From: Paraburkholderia megapolitana
Lineage (GTDB): Bacteria; Pseudomonadota; Gammaproteobacteria; Burkholderiales; Burkholderiaceae
DNA length: 64,000 nt
Assembly: GCF_007556815.1 (NCBI RefSeq)
Contig: NZ_CP041743.1
Location: 1,488,001-1,552,000, forward strand
Direction of reading: 5' to 3'
Of the stretch, positions 38,571-47,361 are shown one piece after another (position 1 is the first letter of the stretch; each line of letters begins with the position of its first letter). Both the position numbers and the translations under genes were made by a program. The notes beneath the pieces are model-generated. The model had not been told where the DNA came from. It did no database searches and saw only the letters and a program-made list of their open reading frames with translations.

Positions 38571-40097
38571 ATGAACGATCCACTCAAATCACGCGCGGTG
38601 CAGACACCCGCCGACACCTTCCCGACCGAGGCGTTCGCCGACGCCGCCGACGCCGTCACCCGGCTTTCCGCGATCTACGAAGCGAATACGTCGTACCTGC
38701 GCGACGCGTTTGCCCGCTACCGGCGCAACGAGGCATTCGAGCGCCGCGTGCGCGCGTGTTACCCGTTCGTGCGGGTGCGCACCGAGGTCAACACACACAT
38801 CGATTCGCGCCGCTCATATGGTTTTGTCGCCGGCCCCGGCGTGTTCGAGACCACCGTGACGCGGCCCGATCTGTTCGGCAACTACTATCGCGAACAGTTG
38901 CGACTGCTGGCGAAGAATCATCATGTATCGATTGAGGTCGGTGTATCGGACCAGCCTATTCCGATTCACTTCGCGTTTGCGGAGGGCATTCATCTGGAAG
39001 GCGATCTCGATCGCGAGCGGCTGTTCGCGATGCGCGATATCTTCGATACGCCCGACCTTGCGCTGCTCGATGACCGCATCGTCAACGGTACCTATGAACC
39101 GCCGCCCGGCGAGCCGCATCCGCTTGCGCTGTTCACGGCCGCGCGCGTGGATTTCTCGCTGCATAGACTGAAGCACTACACGGCGACGTCGCCGACGCAT
39201 TGCCAGAACTACGTGCTGTACACGAACTACCAGTTCTATATCGACGAGTTCGTCGCGCTCGGCCGCAAGATGATGGCCCATACCGACGACGCGGAGCTGC
39301 GTGCCTATCGCAGCGAATACACATCGTTCGTTGAACCCGGCGACGTGATCACGTACAACGCGAATCTCGGCGAGCAGGACGACGAGGGTACGCCGCCACC
39401 GCGTCTGCCGCAGATGCCTGCCTATCACCTGAAGCGCGCGGACGGCAGCGGCATCACGATGGTCAACATCGGCGTCGGGCCGTCCAACGCGAAGACGATT
39501 ACCGATCACATCGCCGTGCTGCGTCCGCATGCGTGGATCATGCTGGGTCACTGCGCGGGGCTGCGCAATACGCAGCGTCTTGGCGATTACGTGCTTGCGC
39601 ACGGCTATGTGCGTGAGGATCACGTGCTCGACGATGACCTGCCGCTATGGGTGCCGATTCCGGCGCTCGCCGAAGTGCAGGTCGCGCTGGAAGGTGCGGT
39701 CGCGCAGGTGACGCAGCTCGAAGGCGTCGAACTGAAGCGCGTGATGCGCACCGGGACGGTGGCGAGCGTTGATAACCGCAACTGGGAACTGCGCGATCAT
39801 CGCGAGCCGGTGCAGCGGCTGTCGCAAAGCCGTGCGGTTGCGCTCGATATGGAAAGCGCGACGATTGCGGCGAATGGTTTTCGCTTTCGCGTGCCGTACG
39901 GTACGTTGCTGTGCGTGTCGGACAAACCGCTACACGGCGAACTGAAGTTGCCTGGCATGGCCGATCAGTTCTATCGCGCGCAGGTCGATCAGCATCTGCA
40001 GATCGGGGTGAAGGCGATGGAGATTTTGCGCACGAACGGGTTGCATCGGTTGCATAGCCGTAAGTTGCGGAGTTTTGCGGAAGTGGCGTTTCAGTAA
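38571..40097 (+). CDS. amn: AMP nucleosidase
   Basis: Hydrolyses AMP to adenine and ribose-5-phosphate, a purine salvage/adenylate control step in the cytoplasm. 508 residues. The N-terminal AMP nucleosidase domain (FPTEAFADAADAVTRLSAIYE, RVRTEVNTHIDSRRSYGFVAGPGVFETTVTRPDLF) is followed by a nucleoside-phosphorylase-like domain (NIGVGPSNAKTITDHIAVLRPHAWIMLGHCAGLR, RAVALDMESATIAANGFRFRVPYGTLLCVSDKPLHGE). Three in-frame ATGs exist at 38541, 38565 and 38571; GAGG is best placed for the last. The open frame continues far upstream, but that part overlaps other genes. Confidence 0.94.
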   Translation: MNDPLKSRAVQTPADTFPTEAFADAADAVTRLSAIYEANTSYLRDAFARYRRNEAFERRVRACYPFVRVRTEVNTHIDSRRSYGFVAGPGVFETTVTRPDLFGNYYREQLRLLAKNHHVSIEVGVSDQPIPIHFAFAEGIHLEGDLDRERLFAMRDIFDTPDLALLDDRIVNGTYEPPPGEPHPLALFTAARVDFSLHRLKHYTATSPTHCQNYVLYTNYQFYIDEFVALGRKMMAHTDDAELRAYRSEYTSFVEPGDVITYNANLGEQDDEGTPPPRLPQMPAYHLKRADGSGITMVNIGVGPSNAKTITDHIAVLRPHAWIMLGHCAGLRNTQRLGDYVLAHGYVREDHVLDDDLPLWVPIPALAEVQVALEGAVAQVTQLEGVELKRVMRTGTVASVDNRNWELRDHREPVQRLSQSRAVALDMESATIAANGFRFRVPYGTLLCVSDKPLHGELKLPGMADQFYRAQVDQHLQIGVKAMEILRTNGLHRLHSRKLRSFAEVAFQ

Positions 40098-40105
40098 ACC
40101 GCCCC

Positions 40106-40636
40106 TCAAAACTGCCCAAACCCCGTCAACCCAATCAAACTCCCGGCAGCCAGCAACCACAGCGGATGAATCCGCGTCTTCAGCGCAAGTGCCGCGCACA
40201 CGGCGGTGATCGCCCACGCGATCGCCGTCGTATCGGAAGCCTGCGCGATCAGCGCCGCGCTCGCGCCGACGAGGCCCGCCGTGACCGGCACGAGCGCCTT
40301 CTGCACGATGCTTCTCCACGGCCGGTCCTTGAAGCGTTCCCACGCGTGCAGCGCGAGAATCGTCACGATCGACGACGGTCCGAACTTCGCCACCGACGTC
40401 ACCAGCATGCCGGCCCATCCGGCCACGTGCCAGCCGACCAGCGTCACGATCATCAGGTTCGGTCCAGGCGCGGCCTGCGCAAGCGCGAAGAGCGCGCTGA
40501 ATTCGCTGGCGGGCATCCAGTGATGCACGTCCACCACCTGCCGCTGCATTTCCGGAAGGATCGTATTGCCGCCGCCGAATGCGAGCAGTGACAACTGGCT
40601 AAAGATAATTGCAAGCGAAACGAGTGTGTCGTTCAT
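40106..40636 (-). CDS. chrA: Chromate transporter, C-terminal half protein
   Basis: A 176-residue membrane protein of the short-chain CHR family. The conserved N-terminal LSLLAFGGGNTILPEMQRQVV motif and PGP motif LAQAAPGPNLMIVTLVGW are seen, with about five hydrophobic segments. Short-chain CHR proteins work as pairs equal to the two halves of ChrA; this one overlaps its partner as ATGA (40633-40636). Chromate efflux is the family function; for paired proteins in organisms without chromate stress the true substrate may be sulfate-like. Confidence 0.87.
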   Translation of the reverse strand: MNDTLVSLAIIFSQLSLLAFGGGNTILPEMQRQVVDVHHWMPASEFSALFALAQAAPGPNLMIVTLVGWHVAGWAGMLVTSVAKFGPSSIVTILALHAWERFKDRPWRSIVQKALVPVTAGLVGASAALIAQASDTTAIAWAITAVCAALALKTRIHPLWLLAAGSLIGLTGFGQF

Positions 40637-41229
40637 GGTGCCGTCTTCCCGGCTTCGGCGATTTTCCGCGCGCGTGCGGCGACAAGCATGCTGAGCGGCG
40701 TGAGCACGAGCATGGTCGGCAGGAGCGGCACACGCACGATTGCGATGGCGACGAACCCGAGCGCGGCGATGATCGCCGCCGCCGGATCGTGCCGCAACGG
40801 CAGCAGGATCTTGACCGCCATCGCGACGAGCAGACCAGCCGCGGCTGCCGCGAGCCCGGCGAACAGGTGCTTCACATGCGGGTCATTTTGCGTGTGCTCA
40901 TACAGCACACCGAGACCGATCACGACGAGCGAAGGCCCTGCGATCAACCCGAGCAACCCTGCAAGCGCGCCAGGCAGTCCACGAAAACGCATGCCGATCG
41001 CAACCGACAGGTTGATGACATTGCCGCCCGGCAGAAACTGGCACAACCCGAGCAGATCGGTGAATTCGGCGGCGGTCAGCCAGTGGCGCCGCTCGACGAC
41101 CGCACGTCGCGCAAGCGGCAACGCACCGCCAAACGAGATGAGGCCGAGGCCAAGAAAGCCGCCGAATATTTCGCGCAACGTAGGCCGATGTGTAAGCGAT
41201 GTGTCAGGGGAAGTGGGCTGCTGATTCAT
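40633..41229 (-). CDS. chrA: Chromate transporter, N-terminal half protein
   Basis: A 198-residue membrane protein, the first of a short-chain CHR pair. It shows LREIFGGFLGLGLISFGGALPLARRAVVERRHW (the FGG motif) and LLGLCQFLPGGNVINLSVAIG (the PGP-equivalent, here PGG), followed by several hydrophobic helices. Both halves are needed in characterised short-chain pairs. It is divergent from a LysR-family gene, with the palindrome at 41305-41327 between them. Confidence 0.87.
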   Translation of the reverse strand: MNQQPTSPDTSLTHRPTLREIFGGFLGLGLISFGGALPLARRAVVERRHWLTAAEFTDLLGLCQFLPGGNVINLSVAIGMRFRGLPGALAGLLGLIAGPSLVVIGLGVLYEHTQNDPHVKHLFAGLAAAAAGLLVAMAVKILLPLRHDPAAAIIAALGFVAIAIVRVPLLPTMLVLTPLSMLVAARARKIAEAGKTAP

Positions 41230-41304
41230 TGTGATGTTCGTCCGGTACAGACCGTCGAGAGTAGCGCCGAAGCGTTGTCGGGCAAAACGATTTTTCGGGC
41301 ATCC

Positions 41305-41327
41305 GCTTGTGATCTACAATCACAAGC
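41305..41327 (+). promoter_or_regulatory. Palindrome and -10 box abutting a LysR start codon
   Basis: Perfect 9 bp arms GCTTGTGAT (41305-41313) and ATCACAAGC (41319-41327) around CTACA; the next base is the A of the LysR ATG. TACAAT (41315-41320) inside it is a good -10, which would place the transcription start at or next to the ATG. No Shine-Dalgarno sequence precedes the gene. The site also lies in the control region of the divergent chromate transporter pair. Confidence 0.65.
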
Positions 41328-42209
41328 ATGGCTCGCAATCTTCCTCCGTTCTCTGCGCTCCGTGCCTTCGAGGCCGCGGCCCGGTGCGATAGCTTCACCG
41401 CCGCCGCAGACGAGTTGCATGTGACTCACGGTGCAATCAGCCGGCAGGTCGCCGCGTTCGAAGCATGGGTCGGCGTGCAGGTGTTTCATCGTCGCGGCAA
41501 GCGGGTCCGGCTCACCGACGACGGGCGCCGCTATCTCGCGAGCGTGCAGGCTGCGTTCGACAGCATTGCGCTCGCGACGGATCAACTGCGCGATACCGGC
41601 GTCGTGCATGTGCTGCGCGTCAACGCCCTGTCGACTTTCGCAATGAAGTGGCTGCTACCGCGCTTGAGCCAGTTTCAGCGGATGGCGCCCAATGTCGAGC
41701 TACGGCTGTCGACGTCGGATGCACCGGTGGAGACGATCGATGGTTTCGATGTGGCGGTCAGGCGCGGTCCCGCGCACTGGCCGAACTGCGCGAGCGGCCA
41801 TTTTCTCGAGGAACACGAGATTCCGGTATGCAGCCCCGCGCTGTTGCAGCGCGCGCCGATCGTCGTGGCCGATGACCTCGCGCGCCACGTGTTGCTGCAT
41901 TCGGATACCCGGCCGGATGCGTGGCGCAACTGGCTGGCAGCAGCAGGGGTGAAGGCGAAGTGCCGCAAGAAGCAGTCGTTCGACCACTTCCATCTGGCAT
42001 TGCAGGCAGCGATAGATGGACTCGGTGCCGCACTCGGACCGCTGCCGATGCTGGCCGACGAACTCGCGTCCGGACGGCTCGTCGTGCCGCTACCCGGACC
42101 GCGACTCGATGCGCGTGGCTACTGGTGGGTGGCGCGGCACGAAGTAGCCGATTCGCCACTCGTCGTGCAGTTCTGCCGCTGGCTCGAGGCGCAGGCCGAT
42201 GCCGCGTAA
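41328..42209 (+). CDS. LysR-type regulator (GcvA-like), divergent from chromate transporter
   Basis: A 293-residue LysR-family regulator. The HTH segment is PPFSALRAFEAAARCDSFTAAADELHVTHGAISRQVAAFEAWVGVQVF (residues 6-53), with the LxAFExAAR wording of the GcvA/AmpR subgroup, followed by an effector domain to about 290. It is divergent from the chrA pair, which it probably controls. The start codon directly abuts a perfect palindrome with a -10 box inside it and has no ribosome binding site, so translation may be leaderless. Confidence 0.9.
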   Translation: MARNLPPFSALRAFEAAARCDSFTAAADELHVTHGAISRQVAAFEAWVGVQVFHRRGKRVRLTDDGRRYLASVQAAFDSIALATDQLRDTGVVHVLRVNALSTFAMKWLLPRLSQFQRMAPNVELRLSTSDAPVETIDGFDVAVRRGPAHWPNCASGHFLEEHEIPVCSPALLQRAPIVVADDLARHVLLHSDTRPDAWRNWLAAAGVKAKCRKKQSFDHFHLALQAAIDGLGAALGPLPMLADELASGRLVVPLPGPRLDARGYWWVARHEVADSPLVVQFCRWLEAQADAA

Positions 42210-42237
42210 GCGGCGACTGACCTGCCAGCCAGACGCG

Positions 42238-42990
42238 TTACAGGTAGAACATCCGGTCTTCGTCCGACTTGCCCGGATGGACGTCGCCGTCTTCATGCTC
42301 TTCGCGGTCTTCGTAGAACGCGAGCACCGCTTCGAGCACCTGGTCCGGATCGTCGATGACCTGCATCAGGTCCATGTCGTTGGCATTGATCAGGCCCATC
42401 GGCACCAGCTGATCCTTGAACCAGCCGAGCAGGCCATGCCAGAACTCGCCGCCGACCAGAATGATCGGTACGTGCCGCGACTTCTTCGTCTGGATCAGCG
42501 TGAGCACTTCCGCGAGTTCGTCGAGCGTGCCGAAGCCGCCCGGCATCACGATCACGGCATCCGAGTTCTTCACGAACGTCACCTTGCGCGTGAAGAAATG
42601 GCGAAAGCGCAGCGAGATGTCCTGCCACTGGTTGCCCGATTGCTCGTGCGGCAACTCGATGTTCAGACCGACCGAAGGGGCCTTGCCCGCATGCGCGCCC
42701 TTGTTCGCTGCTTCCATGATGCCGGGGCCGCCGCCGGAGATCACCGCGAAGCCCGCGTCGGACAGTTTGCGCGCGATCTGCGTGGCGAGTTTGTAGTAGG
42801 GCGAGTCCGGTTTCAGTCGCGCTGAACCGTAGATGCTGACAGCCGGGCGGATCTCCGAGAGGTACTCGGTCGCCTCGATAAACTCTGCCATAATCGTGAA
42901 CATCTGCCACGATGCGCGGGCCTTTTTGGCTGTCGCGCGCTCTTGATCTGCGAGCGATCGCAGACTCGGAATCACTTTTCTCTTAGTCAT
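42238..42990 (-). CDS. LOG-family protein (TIGR00730-like)
   Basis: A 250-residue Rossmann-fold protein of the LOG/YgdH-type family, once annotated as lysine decarboxylase; characterised members are nucleoside-5'-monophosphate phosphoribohydrolases. Conserved motifs are SIYGSARLKPDSPYY near 53, VISGGGPGIMEAANKGAH near 84, and PGGFGTLDELAEVLTLIQTKK near 150, which together form the nucleotide-binding and catalytic site. It is divergent from polA, the two start codons being separated by a single base. Confidence 0.9.
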   Translation of the reverse strand: MTKRKVIPSLRSLADQERATAKKARASWQMFTIMAEFIEATEYLSEIRPAVSIYGSARLKPDSPYYKLATQIARKLSDAGFAVISGGGPGIMEAANKGAHAGKAPSVGLNIELPHEQSGNQWQDISLRFRHFFTRKVTFVKNSDAVIVMPGGFGTLDELAEVLTLIQTKKSRHVPIILVGGEFWHGLLGWFKDQLVPMGLINANDMDLMQVIDDPDQVLEAVLAFYEDREEHEDGDVHPGKSDEDRMFYL

Positions 42991-42991
42991 A

Positions 42992-45745
42992 ATGCCTGAA
43001 GAACAGTACCTGGAAGCGAAGCTGGAAGGTAAGACCCTGCTATTGGTAGACGGTTCGAGCTATCTCTACCGGGCCTACCACGCATTGCCCGATCTGCGTG
43101 GACCGGACGGCGAACCGACCGGCGCGCTGTACGGCATCATCAACATGCTGCGGCGCATGCGCAAGGAAGTCACTGCAGAGTATAGCGCGTGCGTGTTCGA
43201 TGCGAAGGGCAAGACGTTTCGCGACGACTGGTACCCGGATTACAAGGCCAACCGCGCGTCGATGCCCGAAGATCTGGTGCGCCAGATCGAGCCGATCCAT
43301 GTCGCCGTGCGCGCGCTGGGCTGGCCGCTGCTGATGATCGATCGCGTTGAGGCCGATGACGTGATCGGTACGCTCAGCACACAGGCCGAAAAGCTCGGCA
43401 TGAAGGTGATCGTCTCCACCGGCGACAAAGACCTCGCGCAACTCGTTACCGATAGCGTCACGTTGATCAACACGATGACGAACGAAACGCTTGATCGCGC
43501 GGGCGTGCTCGCGAAGTTCGGCGTGCCACCGGAGCGGATCGTCGATTACCTGTCGCTGATCGGCGATACCGTCGACAACGTGCCGGGCGTCGACAAGTGC
43601 GGACCGAAAACAGCGTTGAAGTGGCTCGCGCAGTACGACTCGCTCGACGGCGTCATCGCGCATGCGGATGAAATCAAGGGGGCAGTCGGCGACAACCTGC
43701 GCCGCGCACTCGACTTCCTGCCGATGGCGAGAAAGCTCGTCACTGTCGAAACCGCCTGCGATCTGACGCAGCACATCGCATCGATTGAAGCGTCGCTTGC
43801 ATCGCGGCCCGAGGCTCGCACCGAATTGCGCGATGTGTTCGCGCGGCACGGCTTCAAGACATGGTTGCGTGAAGTCGAGACGGCCGAGGTCGTCGAAGGG
43901 CCGCAAATCGACGTGGCACCGGCGCAAACCGTCGACGTCGAACGTCACTACGACACCGTGCAGACGTGGGAGCAATTCGACGCGTGGTTCGCGAAGATCG
44001 ACGCTGCGCAGCTCACCGCATTCGATACCGAAACCACTTCGCTCGATCCAATGACCGCGCAACTCGTCGGTCTGTCGTTGTCCGTGGAACCGGGTTATGC
44101 AGCCTATATTCCGGTTGCACATCGCGGACCCGATGCACCGGTGCAACTGCCGCGCGACGAAGTGCTCGCGAAGCTGAAGCCCTGGCTAGAGAGTCCGACA
44201 AAGAAAAAAGTCGGCCAGCATTTGAAGTATGACGAACAGGTGCTCGCTAACTACGGCATCGAGATGGACGGCATCGAGCACGACACGCTGCTCGAGTCGT
44301 ACGTGGTCGAATCGCATCGCACGCACGACATGGACAGCCTCGCGCTGCGTCATCTCGGCATCAAGACGATCAAGTACGAGGAAGTAGCGGGCAAGGGCGC
44401 GCAGCAGATCGGCTTCGATGAAGTCGCACTCGATCAGGCCGCCGAATACGCCGCGGAAGACGCCGACATCACGCTGCGTCTGCATCTCGCGCTGTACCCG
44501 CAGGTCACCGCAGAGAAAGGCCTCGAATACGTGTACCGGGAGATCGAGCTTCCGACGTCGCGTGTGCTGCGCAAGATGGAACGCGCCGGCGTGCTGATCG
44601 ATGCCGAGAAACTGCGCCGGCAAAGCAACGAGATCGCGACACGGCTCGTGCAGCTCGAAGGCGAAGCGTACGAACTGGCGGGCGGCGAATTCAATCTCGG
44701 TTCGCCGAAGCAGATCGGCCAGATCTTCTTCGAGAAGCTGCAATTGCCGGTCGTGAAGAAGACGCCGAGCGGCGCGCCTTCCACCGATGAAGAAGTGCTG
44801 CAGAAACTCGCCGAAGACTATCCGCTACCGAAGCTGCTACTCGAACATCGCGGGCTTTCGAAGCTGAAGTCGACCTACACCGACAAACTGCCGCGCATGG
44901 TCAATGCGCAGACGGGCCGCGTGCATACGAACTATGCGCAGGCCGTGGCGGTAACGGGGCGGCTCGCATCGAACGATCCGAATCTGCAGAACATTCCGGT
45001 GCGCACGGCAGAAGGCCGGCGCATTCGCGAAGCTTTTATCGCGGCGCCTGGCCACAAGCTCGTTTCCGCCGACTACTCGCAGATCGAACTGCGCATCATG
45101 GCGCACATCTCGGGCGACGAATCGCTGCTGCGTGCGTTTGCTCAAGGCGAGGACATCCACCGCGCAACGGCCGCCGAAGTGTTCGGCGTGACGCCGCTCG
45201 AAGTGAATTCGGACCAGCGACGCATCGCGAAGGTGATCAACTTCGGTTTGATCTACGGAATGAGTTCGTTTGGTCTGGCATCGAATCTCGGCATTACGCG
45301 CGATGCGGCGAAGCTCTATATCGACCGGTATTTCGCGCGCTATCCGGGCGTGGCGAAATACATGGACGACACGCGCGCGAGCGCGAAAGAGAAGGGCTAC
45401 GTCGAGACCGTGTTCGGTCGGCGGCTGTGGTTGCCCGAAATCAACGGTGGTAACGGCCCGCGCCGGCAGGCCGCGGAACGCGCGGCGATCAACGCGCCGA
45501 TGCAGGGCACGGCCGCCGATCTGATCAAGCTGTCGATGATCGCGGTGCAGCGCTGGCTCGACGCATCGCCGGTCGGTACGCGGATGATCATGCAGGTCCA
45601 CGATGAACTGATACTCGAAGTGCCCGACAGCGAACTCGCCGAGGTTCGCAAGAGGCTGCCCGAACTGATGTGCGGCGTTGCTGCGCTGAAGGTGCCGCTC
45701 GTTGCAGAAGTCGGCGCCGGCGACAACTGGGAAGAAGCACATTGA
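42992..45745 (+). CDS. polA: DNA polymerase I
   Basis: A 917-residue DNA repair and Okazaki-fragment processing polymerase. N-terminal 5'-3' exonuclease: LLLVDGSSYLYRAYHALP near 17, STGDKDLAQLV, SLIGDTVDNVPGVDKCGPKTALKWL. Proofreading 3'-5' exonuclease with intact acidic residues: LTAFDTETTSLDPM near 346 and YAAEDADITLRLH. Polymerase motif A VSADYSQIELRIMAHIS near 692, O-helix RRIAKVINFGLIYGMSSFG and motif C MQVHDELILEV near 868. The start codon is one base from the divergent LOG gene start, and no Shine-Dalgarno sequence is visible, so promoter and start deserve checking. Confidence 0.97.
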   Translation: MPEEQYLEAKLEGKTLLLVDGSSYLYRAYHALPDLRGPDGEPTGALYGIINMLRRMRKEVTAEYSACVFDAKGKTFRDDWYPDYKANRASMPEDLVRQIEPIHVAVRALGWPLLMIDRVEADDVIGTLSTQAEKLGMKVIVSTGDKDLAQLVTDSVTLINTMTNETLDRAGVLAKFGVPPERIVDYLSLIGDTVDNVPGVDKCGPKTALKWLAQYDSLDGVIAHADEIKGAVGDNLRRALDFLPMARKLVTVETACDLTQHIASIEASLASRPEARTELRDVFARHGFKTWLREVETAEVVEGPQIDVAPAQTVDVERHYDTVQTWEQFDAWFAKIDAAQLTAFDTETTSLDPMTAQLVGLSLSVEPGYAAYIPVAHRGPDAPVQLPRDEVLAKLKPWLESPTKKKVGQHLKYDEQVLANYGIEMDGIEHDTLLESYVVESHRTHDMDSLALRHLGIKTIKYEEVAGKGAQQIGFDEVALDQAAEYAAEDADITLRLHLALYPQVTAEKGLEYVYREIELPTSRVLRKMERAGVLIDAEKLRRQSNEIATRLVQLEGEAYELAGGEFNLGSPKQIGQIFFEKLQLPVVKKTPSGAPSTDEEVLQKLAEDYPLPKLLLEHRGLSKLKSTYTDKLPRMVNAQTGRVHTNYAQAVAVTGRLASNDPNLQNIPVRTAEGRRIREAFIAAPGHKLVSADYSQIELRIMAHISGDESLLRAFAQGEDIHRATAAEVFGVTPLEVNSDQRRIAKVINFGLIYGMSSFGLASNLGITRDAAKLYIDRYFARYPGVAKYMDDTRASAKEKGYVETVFGRRLWLPEINGGNGPRRQAAERAAINAPMQGTAADLIKLSMIAVQRWLDASPVGTRMIMQVHDELILEVPDSELAEVRKRLPELMCGVAALKVPLVAEVGAGDNWEEAH

Positions 45746-45788
45746 CGCCTGTGCACGCATATAGTCATGCGTATGTCACACATGTTGA

Positions 45789-45813
45789 CCTGCGGCTTGC
45801 AAGAAGCCGCAGG
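45789..45813 (+). terminator. Hairpin after polA
   Basis: Perfect 10 bp arms CCTGCGGCTT and AAGCCGCAGG around GCAAG, 43 bp after the polA stop. There is no following T-run, so intrinsic termination is uncertain. Confidence 0.45.
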
Positions 45814-45895
45814 CGTCGCCGACAATCGATAACGACGGCATAAGCCACGCATCACGCCGTCTCGACCCACAACCGATCGACATACGGAGAATCGC

Positions 45896-47245
45896 ATGCA
45901 TCGTTTTATCGTCGTTGGCGGGGGCGCGGGGGGGCTGGAACTGGCGACGCGTTTAGGCGACCGCTACGCTCCAAAGAAGAACAAGGGCGACGCACGTGCG
46001 CAGGTCATGCTGGTCGACCGCTATCCGACGCATATCTGGAAGCCGTTGCTGCATGAGGTCGCGGCAGGCAGCATGGACCCGTTCACGCAGGAACTCGAAT
46101 ATGCAGCCCAGGCGCGCTGGCATGGCTTCGAGTTTCAGCAGGGCGAACTGACCGCGCTCGATCGCGCGGCGCGGCGCATCACGCTCTCGTCGGTTGCGGA
46201 TGAAGACGGCGCGGAATTGTTGCCGCAACGCGAACTCGAATACGACACGCTCGTTATTGCGATCGGCAGCACGACGCATTTCTTCGGCGTGCAGGGTGCG
46301 TCCGAGTATTCGATCGCGCTCGATACCGTCCACCAGGCTGAGCGCTTTCGCAAACGTCTGATCGCCGCGTGCATCCGCGCCGAATACCAGGCGCACGAAC
46401 CCGTCGAGTCGGGGCTGGACGCATCGGCTTCGAGCGAGCCGCGCATTCAGGTGGCGATTGTCGGTGGCGGTGCGACCGGCGTCGAACTGTCTGCCGAGTT
46501 GCGCAACACCGCGCAGGTGCTGTCGGCGTACGGCTTGCATAAACTCGATCCGCGGCATGACATCGGCATCGTGCTGATCGAAGCCGGCGCGCGGATTTTG
46601 CCGGCGCTGCCCGAGCGCGTATCGACTGCCACGACGGAACTGCTCGTCAAACTCGGCGTCAAGCTGATGACCGGCGAGACCGTGTCCGAAGTCGCGCCGG
46701 GCCTCGTGCGTACGGCGAGCGGCAAGACCGTGCGCGCCGACCTGACGGTCTGGGCCGCGGGCATCAAGGCGCCAGCGGTGCTAAGCCAGCTCGACGGCCT
46801 GGCCGTGAACCGGCAGGGCCAGCTCATCGTGCGCAATACGCTGCAGACCGAAACCGACGACAACATCTTCGCGCTCGGCGATTGCGCCGCGTGCGCGTGG
46901 GCGGGTACCGACGGCAACGTGCCGCCGCGCGCACAGGCCGCGCACCAGCAGGCGAGTTTTCTGCTGAAAGCGCTGGCGGCTCGCGTCGACGGTGGTGCCT
47001 TGCCGCAGTTTGCTTACCGCGATTTCGGTTCGCTCGTATCGCTTGGGCACTTCAGCGCGGTCGGCAATCTGATGGGCGGGGTGATCGGCGGCAGCATGCT
47101 GATCGAGGGGCTGTTCGCGCGTTTCATGTACATGTCGCTGTACCGGCTGCATATTGCCGCTCTGCATGGTTACGCGCGGATGGTGCTCGATACGGTCGCG
47201 CACTGGCTGCGGCGCACGACGTTGCCGCGGGTCAAACTGCACTGA
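45896..47245 (+). CDS. NDH-2-like NAD(P)/FAD-dependent oxidoreductase
   Basis: A 449-residue flavoprotein resembling type II NADH dehydrogenase (Ndh), which passes electrons from NADH to quinone without proton pumping. FAD-binding motif FIVVGGGAGGLELATRLGDRY is at residues 4-24, the NAD(P)-binding motif VAIVGGGATGVELSAEL near 186, and the second FAD motif TETDDNIFALGDCA near 318. A hydrophobic C-terminal region (GNLMGGVIGGSMLIEGLFARFMYMSLYRLH) probably anchors it to the membrane. It follows polA after 150 bp. Confidence 0.9.
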   Translation: MHRFIVVGGGAGGLELATRLGDRYAPKKNKGDARAQVMLVDRYPTHIWKPLLHEVAAGSMDPFTQELEYAAQARWHGFEFQQGELTALDRAARRITLSSVADEDGAELLPQRELEYDTLVIAIGSTTHFFGVQGASEYSIALDTVHQAERFRKRLIAACIRAEYQAHEPVESGLDASASSEPRIQVAIVGGGATGVELSAELRNTAQVLSAYGLHKLDPRHDIGIVLIEAGARILPALPERVSTATTELLVKLGVKLMTGETVSEVAPGLVRTASGKTVRADLTVWAAGIKAPAVLSQLDGLAVNRQGQLIVRNTLQTETDDNIFALGDCAACAWAGTDGNVPPRAQAAHQQASFLLKALAARVDGGALPQFAYRDFGSLVSLGHFSAVGNLMGGVIGGSMLIEGLFARFMYMSLYRLHIAALHGYARMVLDTVAHWLRRTTLPRVKLH

Positions 47246-47361
47246 GCGTGGCGTGTGGCGGCTTTAGAACCGCTGCTGCCCGCTGCCTGCGGTCTGTACG
47301 GCGCGCGTTTGCCGCCGGGGGTATGCTGTTGCGTCGTTGCCTTCCACCCAAGGAGCGCTAC

